Below, piece by piece: positions 36,774-46,119 of a stretch of DNA of 64,000 nucleotides (positions are counted from its first letter, which is position 1; the number at the start of each line of letters is the position of its first letter). The notes below the pieces were generated by a model. That model was not told where the DNA came from and searched no databases. It saw only the letters and a program-made list of their open reading frames with translations. The DNA is from Nevskiales bacterium (lineage in GTDB: Bacteria; Pseudomonadota; Gammaproteobacteria; Steroidobacterales; GCA-2729495): assembly GCA_011526045.1 (NCBI GenBank), contig WYBE01000046.1, forward strand, positions 1 through 64,000, written 5' to 3'. Position numbers and translations under genes: made by a program.

Positions 36774-38141
36774 GTGACCGAGCAACGCCGACGCCTGCTG
36801 GTCGTCGAAGACGACAAGGGTCTCCAGAGCCAGCTTCGCTGGTGCTTCGAGGACTACGAGGTTCTCGTTGCCGAGGATCGCAATTCCGCCCTGGCTGCCT
36901 TGCGTCGGCATGAGCCGTCGGTCGTCCTGCAGGATCTCGGCCTGCCACCCGATGCCGAGGGCGTATCGGAGGGGTTCGCAACACTCGAGCAGATCATCGG
37001 GCTCGCACCCGGCATCAAGGTGATCGTGGTTACGGGACACGGCGACCAGGCGAACGCCGTCAAGGCGGTGGGTCTCGGCGCTTATGACTTCTACCAGAAG
37101 CCCGTGGATACCGACGTGCTGCAGCTCATCGTGAACCGCGCGTACCAGATCTACGAACTCGAGCAGGAGAATCAGCGGTTGCTGCGCGAGAAGAGCGCGT
37201 CTCCGCTCGACGGAATCGTCGCAGCCAGCGAGAAGATGCTGCAGGTATGTCGCATCATCGAGAAGGTGGCGCCGACCAACGCGACGACGTTGCTGCTGGG
37301 CGAAAGCGGTACCGGCAAGGAATTGCTGGCTCGCGCAATCCATACGCTGAGTCCGCGGTCGGGCAAGGCCTTCGTGGCGATCAATTGTGCCGCCATACCG
37401 GAGACGTTGCTCGAGAGTGAGTTGTTTGGCTACGAGAAGGGCGCATTCACCGGGGCGGTGAAGCAAACCCCGGGCAAGATCGAGACGGCTGATGGCGGCA
37501 CGCTGTTTCTGGATGAGATCGGGGATATGCCCTTGCCGTTACAGGCGAAGCTGCTGCGCTTTCTCCAGGAAAGGGTCGTCGAGCGCATTGGCGGGCGCGA
37601 GGAGGTGCCGGTCGATGTCCGCGTGGTTTGTGCCACCAACCAGGATCTCGACGCCGGGATTCGCGATGGCCAGTTTCGCCAGGATCTCTTTTACCGCATC
37701 AGCGAGATCACCATCCGGATTCCGCCGCTGAGGGAGCGCGATGGGGGTCGGCTGGTGCTTGCGCGGGTGTTACTGGAAAAAGCAACCGCGCAACATGCAC
37801 GACGTATTGCGGGCTTCAGCCCGGACGCGCAGAACGCGATCGAGAATTATCGCTGGCCCGGCAACGTCCGTGAACTGGAGAACAAGATCCGGGCAGCCGT
37901 CATCATGGCGGAAGGAAAACAGGTCACGGCGGCGGATCTGGGCCTCGCTGATACCGATGTCACACCGCCCGTGCTCAATCTGCGCGAGGTGCGCCGTGAA
38001 GCGGAAACGCGCGCCATTCGCCGGGCACTTGCTGCAGCCGGAGATAATGTTTCGCAGGCAGCCAAGGTGCTCGGTGTGACGCGGCCGACGCTCTACGACC
38101 TGATGCAGAAATACGATATTCAGTCGCGTGATCCGGGCTGA
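36774..38141 (+). CDS. prsR: PEP-CTERM-system sigma-54-dependent response regulator PrsR
   Basis: A 455-residue NtrC-type activator. The receiver has the acidic pair at 13-14, phospho-acceptor Asp54 (VLQDLGLP) and Lys109 (FYQKP). The AAA+ domain has Walker A GESGTGKE at 176-183 and the sigma-54 contact GAFTGA at 223-228; the C-terminal Fis-type helix-turn-helix (VSQAAKVLGVTRPTLYDLMQKY) ends the protein. The start is a GTG at 36774 with GGGAG upstream. PrsR probably activates RpoN-dependent promoters of exopolysaccharide and PEP-CTERM genes; such promoters were not found by eye in the window. Confidence 0.9.
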   Translation: MTEQRRRLLVVEDDKGLQSQLRWCFEDYEVLVAEDRNSALAALRRHEPSVVLQDLGLPPDAEGVSEGFATLEQIIGLAPGIKVIVVTGHGDQANAVKAVGLGAYDFYQKPVDTDVLQLIVNRAYQIYELEQENQRLLREKSASPLDGIVAASEKMLQVCRIIEKVAPTNATTLLLGESGTGKELLARAIHTLSPRSGKAFVAINCAAIPETLLESELFGYEKGAFTGAVKQTPGKIETADGGTLFLDEIGDMPLPLQAKLLRFLQERVVERIGGREEVPVDVRVVCATNQDLDAGIRDGQFRQDLFYRISEITIRIPPLRERDGGRLVLARVLLEKATAQHARRIAGFSPDAQNAIENYRWPGNVRELENKIRAAVIMAEGKQVTAADLGLADTDVTPPVLNLREVRREAETRAIRRALAAAGDNVSQAAKVLGVTRPTLYDLMQKYDIQSRDPG

Positions 38142-38153
38142 GGCGCGAGGCGG

Positions 38154-39149
38154 CTACGTCGCTGGCGCCACCAGCAACCGGCGTTCCCAGTTCAGGGAGC
38201 TGCCGACGATTTTCTCCAGGTCGTCATGGCATGGTGTCCACGCGAGAACTGTCCGGATCCGGTCCGCGACCGCGACCAGCTCGGGCGGATCGCCGGGCCG
38301 GCGCGGTTCTTCATGGGTCGCCAGCGCAGCGCCGCTTGCGTGCTCCACGGCGGCCAGGATCTCCCGGACGCTATATCCATGCCCGTAGCCGCAGTTCAGC
38401 GTGGTGGAACTGCCGCCGGCACGAAGGTAGTCGAGCGCCTTGACGTGGGCTGTGGCCAGGTCCTCCACGTGGATGTAGTCGCGCACGCCGGTACCGTCCG
38501 GCGTGTCGTAATCGGTGCCGAAAATAGCCACGTGGCTGCGTTTGCCGACGGCTGCCTCGCAGGCAACCTTGGTCAGCAGCGTGGCGTTACGCGTGGACTG
38601 GCCAATGCGGCCGCCCGGATCGCACCCGGCGACGTTGAAGTAACGCAGGGTGACGTGTCGTAATGGTGTGGCCCGCGACAGGTCGCGCAGCATCCACTCG
38701 GTCATCAGCTTCGACGTGCCATATGGATTGATCGGACTCGTGGGGTCATCCTCGTGGGCGCGGCCGCGCGGAGGAACACCGTAGACGGCCGCTGTCGACG
38801 AAAACACAAAGTGCTTCACGCCGAAGCGTTGGGCGCAGGCCAGCAGCTCCCGGCTGGCGCAGGTGTTGTTGCCGTAGTACTTGAGGGGATCGGAGACGGA
38901 CTCCGGAACTACCGTATGTGCAGCGAAATGCATGATCGTATCGACCTCGAACTCACGCAGCGCAGCCTCGACGGTGGCTCGGTCGGCAGTGTTTGCAACC
39001 ACCAGGGTGCCGTGCGTGACCGCCGAGCGGAAACCAGTGCTCAGGTCGTCGACGATGACAAGCCGTTCGCCGGCCTCGCCGAGCTGGCGGACCACGTGGC
39101 TGCCGATGTAGCCAGCGCCACCGGTGATGAGAATTCCTTTTCGTTGCAT
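38154..39149 (-). CDS. galE: UDP-glucose 4-epimerase
   Basis: GalE interconverts UDP-glucose and UDP-galactose. From the ATG at 39149 the protein has 331 residues: the NAD-binding GGAGYIGSH, IVDDLSTGFRSAV, the catalytic YGTSK, RYFNVAGCDPGGRIGQ and RDYIHVEDLATAHVKAL. The frame is open to 39407 but the extra part is not family-like. It is convergent with prsR, 12 bases apart, and adds to the nucleotide-sugar capacity of the exopolysaccharide region. Confidence 0.93.
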   Translation of the reverse strand: MQRKGILITGGAGYIGSHVVRQLGEAGERLVIVDDLSTGFRSAVTHGTLVVANTADRATVEAALREFEVDTIMHFAAHTVVPESVSDPLKYYGNNTCASRELLACAQRFGVKHFVFSSTAAVYGVPPRGRAHEDDPTSPINPYGTSKLMTEWMLRDLSRATPLRHVTLRYFNVAGCDPGGRIGQSTRNATLLTKVACEAAVGKRSHVAIFGTDYDTPDGTGVRDYIHVEDLATAHVKALDYLRAGGSSTTLNCGYGHGYSVREILAAVEHASGAALATHEEPRRPGDPPELVAVADRIRTVLAWTPCHDDLEKIVGSSLNWERRLLVAPAT

Positions 39150-39351
39150 GGAGTCGGTTCCCTCGGCATAGCCCGCCGTTGCGCGATTATAGATTCTTCC
39201 ATTGGCCGACGCCGGGCAGGGTCGAACAGGCTTGACCGCTGTCGTGGCGTCAGGTGAACATCCGCCGGATTCGTCCCCGGTGGAGCTGCAGGCCACGAGA
39301 CAGGGCCGACCGCCGGCACGCCAGATGCAAACAAACCTGATACGAAGTCCG

Positions 39352-40362
39352 ATGGCTGCAGCAAACCCGCAACCACATATTTCCGTTGCGCCGATGATGA
39401 AGATCACGGACCGGCATTGCCGTTATTTCCTGCGGATGCTTGCGCCTGACGTGCGGCTGTACACGGAGATGCTGACCGCGCAGGCCGTGCTACGCGGCGA
39501 CCGGGTCAGGTTGTTGCGGTTCGATGCGGCGGAGCACCCGCTGGCGGTGCAGCTGGCCGGTCGCAACCCGGGGGAACTGGCCGAGGCGGCACGAGTTGCC
39601 GAGGACATGGGTTACGACGAGGTGAACCTGAACGTCGGCTGCCCCAGCGGCCGCGTGCGCGACGGCGGTTTCGGTGTCTGCCTGATGCTCGAGCCGGAAG
39701 TGGTGGCGCGTTGCGTTGCTGCTGTCCGCCACCGGGTCCAGGTGCCGGTGACCGTGAAAATCCGCACCGGGATCGACGAACACGACAGCTTCGATTTTCT
39801 CGCGCGATTTGTCGACATGGTTGCCGCAGCCGGCTGCGACATGTTCGTCGTTCATGCCCGCAAGGCGTTGTCTCGTGGTCTGTCGCCGCGGGAGAACCTG
39901 AAGGTTCCCGCCCTGCGCTACGACCTCGTTTATCGCCTCAAGGCCAGCTACCCGCATCTGCAGATCGTGCTCAACGGCGGCGTCAGGACGATCAAGGAGA
40001 TTGCGGCTCACCTGGGGCATGTCGATGGCGTCATGCTGGGACGCAAAGCGGCCGAGGAGCCGTATTTTCTTACGGAGATTCAGCGGACCTTCTACTCCCG
40101 GCCGGGCCGTGCGGGGCCGCCGGAGCGGGGCGAGGTTGTGGCGGAAATGGTCGATTACGCGCGTCGGGAAATGGCGAAGGGTACGCGCCTGGGGCACATC
40201 ACCCGGCCGATGCTGGGCCTGTTTCACGGGGTGCCGGGTGCGCGCGACTGGCGACGGTACGTTTCGCTCTACGCCAGTCGGCAGGTGGCCCGACCCGAGG
40301 TGCTATTGGATTCCCTGGCATGCCTGCGCGGCGGCGGGCGATCACAGGCTGAGCAGGCGTAG
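39352..40362 (+). CDS. dusA: tRNA-dihydrouridine(20/20a) synthase
   Basis: DusA reduces uridines 20/20a in the tRNA D-loop using FMN and NADPH. The 336 residues from the ATG at 39352 show ISVAPMMKITDRHCRYFLRML, the catalytic-cysteine motif NLNVGCPSGRVRDGGFG, VTVKIRTGID, VVHARKALSRGLSPRENLKVP and LNGGVRT, all characteristic of DusA. An ATG at 39325 is a possible alternative. The gene is divergent from galE. Confidence 0.93.
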   Translation: MAAANPQPHISVAPMMKITDRHCRYFLRMLAPDVRLYTEMLTAQAVLRGDRVRLLRFDAAEHPLAVQLAGRNPGELAEAARVAEDMGYDEVNLNVGCPSGRVRDGGFGVCLMLEPEVVARCVAAVRHRVQVPVTVKIRTGIDEHDSFDFLARFVDMVAAAGCDMFVVHARKALSRGLSPRENLKVPALRYDLVYRLKASYPHLQIVLNGGVRTIKEIAAHLGHVDGVMLGRKAAEEPYFLTEIQRTFYSRPGRAGPPERGEVVAEMVDYARREMAKGTRLGHITRPMLGLFHGVPGARDWRRYVSLYASRQVARPEVLLDSLACLRGGGRSQAEQA

Positions 40363-40416
40363 TTGAGCGTGGCCTGTGTGCTACGTTGGGATGGTGGTTT
40401 AGCAAAGGGAGTTGGT

Positions 40417-41247
40417 GTGGGTACGAAGATCGGGACGGCTGGTCGAAGGCGCCGGCCGCGAATGGCGGATCGCTCGGACAAATTCGAACTCTACGAAGAG
40501 GCGGTTCATGACGCCGGGGCAGAGCTGAGATTCATTCGACGTGCCTTCAAGGCCGTGCGCGGTCGCAGGCCATTGACGTTTCGTGAAGACTTCTCGGGCC
40601 CGGGGAGCGCCGCCTGCGAGTGGGCGCGCACCGAGCCGCGAGGTCGGGCGATTGCGGTCGATATCGAGCAGGAGGTGCTCGACTGGGGTCTCAGCCATCG
40701 GGTCGCGCGCCTGCGCCCGCAAGCGCGTCGGCGCGTCCAGTTGATGAACGCCAACGCCCTGACCGTGCGCACGAAGCCCGTCGATGTGATCGCGGCGTTG
40801 AACTTCAGTTACTGGGTGTTCAAGTCGCGCTCGATGCTGCTGCGTTATTTTCGCAACGCCCGGCGGGGCCTGGGTCGGGACGGAGTGTTGGTGCTCGACG
40901 CTTTCGGCGGCTACGAGGCAGGCCGCGAGATGCAGGAAGTCACCCGGTGTCGCGGTTTTACCTACGTCTGGGAGCAGGCGTGCTTTCACCCGGTGACCGG
41001 TGACATTGAATGCCATATCCATTTCCGTTTCCGGGATGGATCGCGAATCGACAAAGCGTTCGTGTACAAATGGCGGTTATGGACGCTCCCGGAGTTGCAG
41101 GAACTGCTGGCTGAGGCGGGATTCCGCCGGGTCACGGTGTTCTGGGAAGGTGATGACGGCCAGGGTGGCGGGAACGGTGAATTCGCGCCAGAGACGCTGG
41201 GAGACGCGGACGCGACGTGGATTGCCTACCTCGTCGCCGAGAAGTGA
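40417..41247 (+). CDS. Class I SAM-dependent methyltransferase, unknown substrate
   Basis: A 276-residue methyltransferase-like protein. SAM motif I appears as TFREDFSGPGSAACEWART, followed by an acidic strand end (AIAVDIEQEVLDWG), motif II (VIAALNFSYWVF) and a post-motif (LGRDGVLVLDAFGGYEAGREM). The start is the GTG at 40417, with AAGGGA about 6 bases before it; an ATG at 40462 is also possible, and the leader is Arg-rich. It follows dusA by about 54 bases and could be co-transcribed, but the target molecule cannot be inferred. Confidence 0.75.
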   Translation: MGTKIGTAGRRRRPRMADRSDKFELYEEAVHDAGAELRFIRRAFKAVRGRRPLTFREDFSGPGSAACEWARTEPRGRAIAVDIEQEVLDWGLSHRVARLRPQARRRVQLMNANALTVRTKPVDVIAALNFSYWVFKSRSMLLRYFRNARRGLGRDGVLVLDAFGGYEAGREMQEVTRCRGFTYVWEQACFHPVTGDIECHIHFRFRDGSRIDKAFVYKWRLWTLPELQELLAEAGFRRVTVFWEGDDGQGGGNGEFAPETLGDADATWIAYLVAEK

Positions 41248-41368
41248 TTTTCGATATTGGCCGTCGGTAATACTGTTCTAATTCATGAAGGTCCATCGAA
41301 TTTCTGTAGTCGCTCCTTGGCGTATATAATGCCCACGGCGTTTTACATATTCTGCTGACGAGAGCGCT

Positions 41369-42280
41369 GTGACAGACGGTGAAGGCAAAGCGGTCGCCAT
41401 CCTTTTTGCAGACGTCGTGGGCAGCACCCATTTATACGAAGCACTGGGTGATGAGCGCGCGCGCGATACCGTCCAGCATTGCCTGAAGATCATGCGCGAG
41501 GCGACCGAGCAGTTTGGCGGCACGGTCATCAAGACCATGGGCGACGAGGTGATGGCAACGTTTCCCTCGGCGGATGACGCCATGAATGCCGGCAGCCAGA
41601 TGCAGAAGCGCATCAGCACGAATAGCCAGTTGGGTACGTCCGGAACGCACGTCGCCATTCGTATCGGTTGCCACTTCGGGCCGGTTGTCGCCGAAGACCG
41701 GGATATATTCGGTGCGGCCGTTCATACCGCCAACCGAATGACGTCCCAGGCCAAAGCCGGGCAGATTCTTACCACCGCCGTGACAGTCCAGCAGCTGAGT
41801 GGCGAATGGCGGGCGCTCGCGCGGCAGATCGATGTGGCGACGGTAAAAGGTCAGACGGGGGAGATGGCGCTGTTCGAGGTGCTTTGGCAACCGGAGGAAG
41901 CGACCAGCATGCTCCCGTCGATCAGCTGGCGGGCGCAGGAACAGTCCGCCGGCGCCAGGTTGCGCCTGCGGTTCCGCGGGCAGGAACTCGTTCTCGGTGA
42001 AGACAGCCGGACGGCAGCCAGCATGGGGCGGGCGGACGAGAATGACGTCGTGATCAAGGGCAACCTGATTTCCAGGGTGCACGCCCGTATCGACCTGCGC
42101 AAGAACCGCTTTGTGCTCATCGACGAGAGCACCAACGGCACGTACATCCAGCGTGACGACGGCGAAGAGGTTTACGTGCGTCGCGACAGCGCGGAACTTA
42201 CCGGAAGCGGCGTCATTGGCATGGGGAGGGTGGCGGCGCGAGGCACGCCGCTCGCCATAGAGTACAGCTTCGAGGACTAG
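41369..42280 (+). CDS. Class III nucleotidyl cyclase with C-terminal FHA domain
   Basis: The N-terminal class III cyclase domain has metal-binding Asp15 (LFADVVGST) and Asp59 (KTMGDEVMATF). Lys55 fits ATP rather than GTP selectivity, and ANRMTSQAKAGQILTT supplies the Asn/Arg site. After a linker, residues about 195-300 form an FHA domain (MGRADENDVV, SRVHARIDL, ESTNGTYI). It is 303 residues, soluble and without membrane segments. It may make cAMP under phosphothreonine-dependent control. The start is a GTG. TATAAT at 41325-41330 is a possible -10. Confidence 0.82.
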   Translation: MTDGEGKAVAILFADVVGSTHLYEALGDERARDTVQHCLKIMREATEQFGGTVIKTMGDEVMATFPSADDAMNAGSQMQKRISTNSQLGTSGTHVAIRIGCHFGPVVAEDRDIFGAAVHTANRMTSQAKAGQILTTAVTVQQLSGEWRALARQIDVATVKGQTGEMALFEVLWQPEEATSMLPSISWRAQEQSAGARLRLRFRGQELVLGEDSRTAASMGRADENDVVIKGNLISRVHARIDLRKNRFVLIDESTNGTYIQRDDGEEVYVRRDSAELTGSGVIGMGRVAARGTPLAIEYSFED

Positions 42281-42303
42281 GCTCGTTCCGGAAAGCCCGT
42301 CCG

Positions 42304-44046
42304 TCAGCGCAGGGAGCCGAGCACCCGGCGATGCTCGTCGAGCAGTTCTGCGGGAACCCGTTCCCCGAACTTGCCGAAGTACTCCGCAATCTCCGCCATT
42401 TCCAGACGCCAGCTGGCCACATCGACGCCAAGCAGTGAATCGACGACGCCGGTATCGATGTCCAGACCCTGCAGGTGCAGATCATCCGGTCGGGGCAAAA
42501 ATCCGATGGCCGTTTCCCGCGCGCCGGCACGCCCCGCGCAGCGATCGATGATCCAGCGAAGAACGCGGATGTTTTCTCCGAACCCGGGCCAGAGGAAATT
42601 CCCCCGGTCGTCCTGGCGAAACCAGTTCACATGGAAAATCTGCGGCAGTTTCGCGGACCGATCGCCGAAGCTCAGCCAGTGCTTCCAGTAGTCGGCGAAG
42701 TTGTAACCGCAGAAAGGCTGCATGGCCATCGGGTCACGCCGGGTGACGCCCACGGCCCCGACAGCCGCTGCTGTGGTTTCCGACGCTACCGACGCCCCGA
42801 TGAGTACGCCATGGCGCCAGCTCGTGGCCTGGTAAACCAGGGGCGCCAGTTCGCGCCGCCGTCCGCCGAAAATGATCGCGCTGATCGGCACTCCGGCCGC
42901 GTCGTCGGCCAGCGGGGAGTAACCGGGATTCTGGCGGGCCGTAACCGTGAACCTCGAGTTTGGATGCGCGGCAGCGCCGTTCGCCTTCTTGTACGGACGT
43001 CCCTGCCAGTCGATTGCAGGTTCCTCCTTATCCTTGCCTTCCCACCACGGTTCGTTCGTCGCTGTGAGGGCGACGTTGGTGAAGATCGTGTCGTGCCGGA
43101 TCATCTCGAAAGCGTTGCGGTTCGTTTTCGGGTTCGTGCCCGGCACGACGCCGAAGTAGCCCGACTCGGGGTTGATGGCCCGCAACTGTCCATTGTTGTC
43201 CAGATGCAGCCAGGCAATATCGTCACCCAGCGTGCGCACCTTCCAGCCAGGCTGCGAAGCCGGGGGGATGAGCATCGCGAGGTTGGTTTTGCCGCATGCC
43301 GACGGAAAGGCTGCCGCAAGGTAATGACGCTCGCCCTCGGGGCTCTCGATTTCCACGATGAGCATATGTTCGGCGAGCCATCCTTCCTGGCGCGCCTGCC
43401 AGCTCGCGATGCGCAGCGCATGGCATTTCTTGCCGAGCAGCGCATTTCCGCCGTATCCGGAGCCGATGCTCTGGATGAGCAATTCATGCGGAAAATGCAT
43501 GATGAAGCGTCTGTCCGGGTTCAGGTCGCCGGTGGAGTGCAGTCCGCGCACGAAGGAGCCCTCGCGCTCGATCCGCCGGAGAGCCGGCGTCCCCATGCGG
43601 GTCATCAGGTTCATGTTGACGACGACATAGGGACTGTCCGTGATCTCGACGCCGCAGCGTGCATACGGCGAATCGATCGGCCCCATGCAATAGGGAATCA
43701 CGTAGAGCGTGCGACCACGCATGCAGCCCTCGAAGAGGGCATCCATCTTGCGATGGGCCTCGGCCGGCGCCATCCAGTGGTTGTTCGGGCCGGCATCCTC
43801 CTTGCTCGGCGGACAGACAAACGTCAGGTGTTCCACCCGGGCAACGTCAGTCGGGTCTGATCGATGCAGGTAGCAGTTCGGGTAGGTGGTCGAATTCAGC
43901 TGCAGCAGATCGCCCCGCTGGAGCATCAATTCGACGAGGGATGTGTACTCGCGCTGGCTGCCGTCGCACCAGTGGATCTGGTCCGGCTTGGTCAAGGCAG
44001 CGGTGTCTTCAACCCACTTTCGAAGGGTCTGGTTCGTCGTGCTCAT
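42304..44046 (-). CDS. pckG: Phosphoenolpyruvate carboxykinase (GTP)
   Basis: GTP-type PEPCK converts oxaloacetate to PEP, the gluconeogenic entry step. The 580 residues contain the YVIPYCMGP segment, the P-loop/hyper-reactive-Cys motif FPSACGKTNLAM at 247-258, and the DDIAWLHLDNNGQLRAINPE region. It is slightly shorter than the usual 600-620. The GTP form, rather than the ATP form PckA, is less common in gammaproteobacteria but known in Xanthomonadales. It is convergent with the cyclase gene and divergent from the helicase. Confidence 0.94.
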   Translation of the reverse strand: MSTTNQTLRKWVEDTAALTKPDQIHWCDGSQREYTSLVELMLQRGDLLQLNSTTYPNCYLHRSDPTDVARVEHLTFVCPPSKEDAGPNNHWMAPAEAHRKMDALFEGCMRGRTLYVIPYCMGPIDSPYARCGVEITDSPYVVVNMNLMTRMGTPALRRIEREGSFVRGLHSTGDLNPDRRFIMHFPHELLIQSIGSGYGGNALLGKKCHALRIASWQARQEGWLAEHMLIVEIESPEGERHYLAAAFPSACGKTNLAMLIPPASQPGWKVRTLGDDIAWLHLDNNGQLRAINPESGYFGVVPGTNPKTNRNAFEMIRHDTIFTNVALTATNEPWWEGKDKEEPAIDWQGRPYKKANGAAAHPNSRFTVTARQNPGYSPLADDAAGVPISAIIFGGRRRELAPLVYQATSWRHGVLIGASVASETTAAAVGAVGVTRRDPMAMQPFCGYNFADYWKHWLSFGDRSAKLPQIFHVNWFRQDDRGNFLWPGFGENIRVLRWIIDRCAGRAGARETAIGFLPRPDDLHLQGLDIDTGVVDSLLGVDVASWRLEMAEIAEYFGKFGERVPAELLDEHRRVLGSLR

Positions 44047-44187
44047 TCGAAGTCCTTGGGCGATCAGGGGCGTGGTACGGTCCGGTCTGTTGCCGGCTCG
44101 TGTCTGCCGAAACCAATATTATACGGACACGCCGGCCGACGACAGCCCTGCGGCCCGAGCGTCGTCCTGTTACGGTCTGTCAGGCTG

Positions 44188-46119
44188 ATGTCAGATTTGC
44201 TGGAACATATCGAAGAGTTTTTCGACACGGGCGGGCCGCTCGACGGTGAGCTGCGTGCATTTGCTCCCCGGCCTGCGCAGATGATGATGGCCAGGGTGGT
44301 TGCCGATGCGATGGCGGGTGGCAGGCATCTTGCGGTCGAGGCGGGCGCCGGCACCGGCAAGACGCTGGCGTATCTTGTCCCGGCGCTTCTTTCCGGCCGG
44401 AAAGTGATCATTGCAACCGCGACCAGGACACTGCAGGACCAGTTGTTCCATCGCGATCTGCCACTGCTCGATCGGGCCATCGGTCGTCCGGCGAAGGTCG
44501 CCCAGCTGAAGGGGCGGTCGAACTATCTGTGTGTCCAACGCCTGGCGCGCGCCTGCGAGCAACCGAGCCGGCGTGGCTTCGATCTGCGGCGTGACCTCGA
44601 GCGGGTGACGGAATGGTCCCGTAGCACCCACTACGGCGACATCGGCGAAGTGCAGGGCGTGGAAGAGGGATCCGATGCCTGGCCGCTGGTTACGTCGACT
44701 GCCGAGAACTGCCTTGGATACCGGTGCCCGGACGTCGAGCGTTGCCATGTGCTCGCCGCCCGCAAGCGCGCTCTGGAGTCTGATCTTGCCGTTGTGAATC
44801 ACCATCTGCTGTTGGCGGATCTGGCTCTCCAGGACGACGGGTTCGGGCGTCTGCTGCCAGGCGCCGAGGTGGTCATCGTGGACGAGGCGCACCGTTTCCC
44901 GGAGACGGCCCATGCTCTTTTCGATGTGACCCTCAGCGCACGCCAGGCCGATGAGCTGGCCGCGGACTCCGTGCTTGAGGCCCAGCTGGTAGGCGCTGCA
45001 GACGAGCGGATGCGACTGATCACCGCCAACCTGGCCACGGCCCTGCGTGGCATGGCACCGGCAGTGCGGGGGAACGGCGACGCCGTCGAGCTGCGCGAAG
45101 CGCCGGAACAGTTTGTCGCCGCGTTCGATGCGGCTCGCACTGCCGTCGATGAACTGCGCGAATGGCTGGCGGAGCACGCTGAGTTGAGCGCGGGTCTGGC
45201 CCGGTGTCGCGAACGTGCAGAACTGATGTCGGCGACCGCCGCACGCGTGGCTGCATCCGAGGACGGATCAGACCTGTGCTGGGTCCAGGCGGTTCGCGGC
45301 CACATCGCGATCCACCTGACGCCGATCGATGCCTCAGCGCAGCTGCGCGGCCTGATGCAGACTCAGGCATTCACCTGGATCTTCACCTCGGCGACTCTCG
45401 CCATCAGCGATGACTTTTCTTTTTTCACCAGCCGCGTCGGAGTCTCGCCGCTGGACACCTGCCGCATCGACAGTCCCTTCGACTACCGCGACTGCGCGCG
45501 ACTCTTTCTGCCCCGGGGCCTCCCGACGCCTGATTCCCCGGGTTTCATCAACGCGGTCGTTGGCGCGCTCGATCCCTTGTTGAAGGAGAGTGAAGGGCGC
45601 GCCTTCCTGCTGTTCACCAGTCGCCGCGCGCTGGAGCAGGCGGCAGCGCAATTCGCGGAACGCAACCACGGGTACACGCTGCTCGTGCAGGGTCGGGCGT
45701 CGCGCTCCCGGTTGCTTGACGAGTTTGTCAGGGTGCCGAAAGCCGTTCTGCTCGGAACGGCCACGTTCTGGGAGGGCGTCGATATCCGTGGGCCTGCCCT
45801 GGTCGTGGTGGCCATAGACCGCCTGCCGTTCGCGTCGCCGGGTGATCCCTTCATGCAGGCACGTCTCGAGTTGGTGCGGCGCAGGGGCGGGGATCCGTTC
45901 CGTGATTTTCAGCTGCCGCAGGCCGTGCTTGCCTTGCGTCAGGGCGTCGGTCGCCTGATTCGCGGCCATGACGACTATGGTGTCGTAGTCATTTGCGATC
46001 CGCGCCTGAGGACGCGCGGATACGGTCGCGTCTTCCTCTCTAGTCTGCCACCCATTCCGGTGGTCGAGAGCATCGACGAGGCTGGCGCGTTCCTGGCGAG
46101 CCGTGAGGGCCGGGGATGA
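44188..46119 (+). CDS. yoaA: ATP-dependent DNA helicase, DinG/YoaA type (XPD-like, Fe-S)
   Basis: A superfamily 2 helicase of 643 residues from the ATG at 44188. Walker A EAGAGTGKT is at 51-59, the DEAH box in VVIVDEAHRF, and the C-terminal helicase motifs include ATFWEGVDIRG and QGVGRLIRG. Cys115, Cys175, Cys180 and Cys186 are spaced like the Fe-S ligands of XPD/YoaA. YoaA helps resolve damaged replication forks. The longer frame from 43864 antisense to pckG is not real. Its stop overlaps the tsaB start, and tsaB also neighbours yoaA in E. coli. Confidence 0.87.
   Translation: MSDLLEHIEEFFDTGGPLDGELRAFAPRPAQMMMARVVADAMAGGRHLAVEAGAGTGKTLAYLVPALLSGRKVIIATATRTLQDQLFHRDLPLLDRAIGRPAKVAQLKGRSNYLCVQRLARACEQPSRRGFDLRRDLERVTEWSRSTHYGDIGEVQGVEEGSDAWPLVTSTAENCLGYRCPDVERCHVLAARKRALESDLAVVNHHLLLADLALQDDGFGRLLPGAEVVIVDEAHRFPETAHALFDVTLSARQADELAADSVLEAQLVGAADERMRLITANLATALRGMAPAVRGNGDAVELREAPEQFVAAFDAARTAVDELREWLAEHAELSAGLARCRERAELMSATAARVAASEDGSDLCWVQAVRGHIAIHLTPIDASAQLRGLMQTQAFTWIFTSATLAISDDFSFFTSRVGVSPLDTCRIDSPFDYRDCARLFLPRGLPTPDSPGFINAVVGALDPLLKESEGRAFLLFTSRRALEQAAAQFAERNHGYTLLVQGRASRSRLLDEFVRVPKAVLLGTATFWEGVDIRGPALVVVAIDRLPFASPGDPFMQARLELVRRRGGDPFRDFQLPQAVLALRQGVGRLIRGHDDYGVVVICDPRLRTRGYGRVFLSSLPPIPVVESIDEAGAFLASREGRG

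Noticed and set aside
42475..43860. 461-codon open frame on the + strand opposite pckG
   Set aside because: Antisense to a clearly recognised pckG; its protein has no family features. Long shadow frames are expected in GC-rich DNA.
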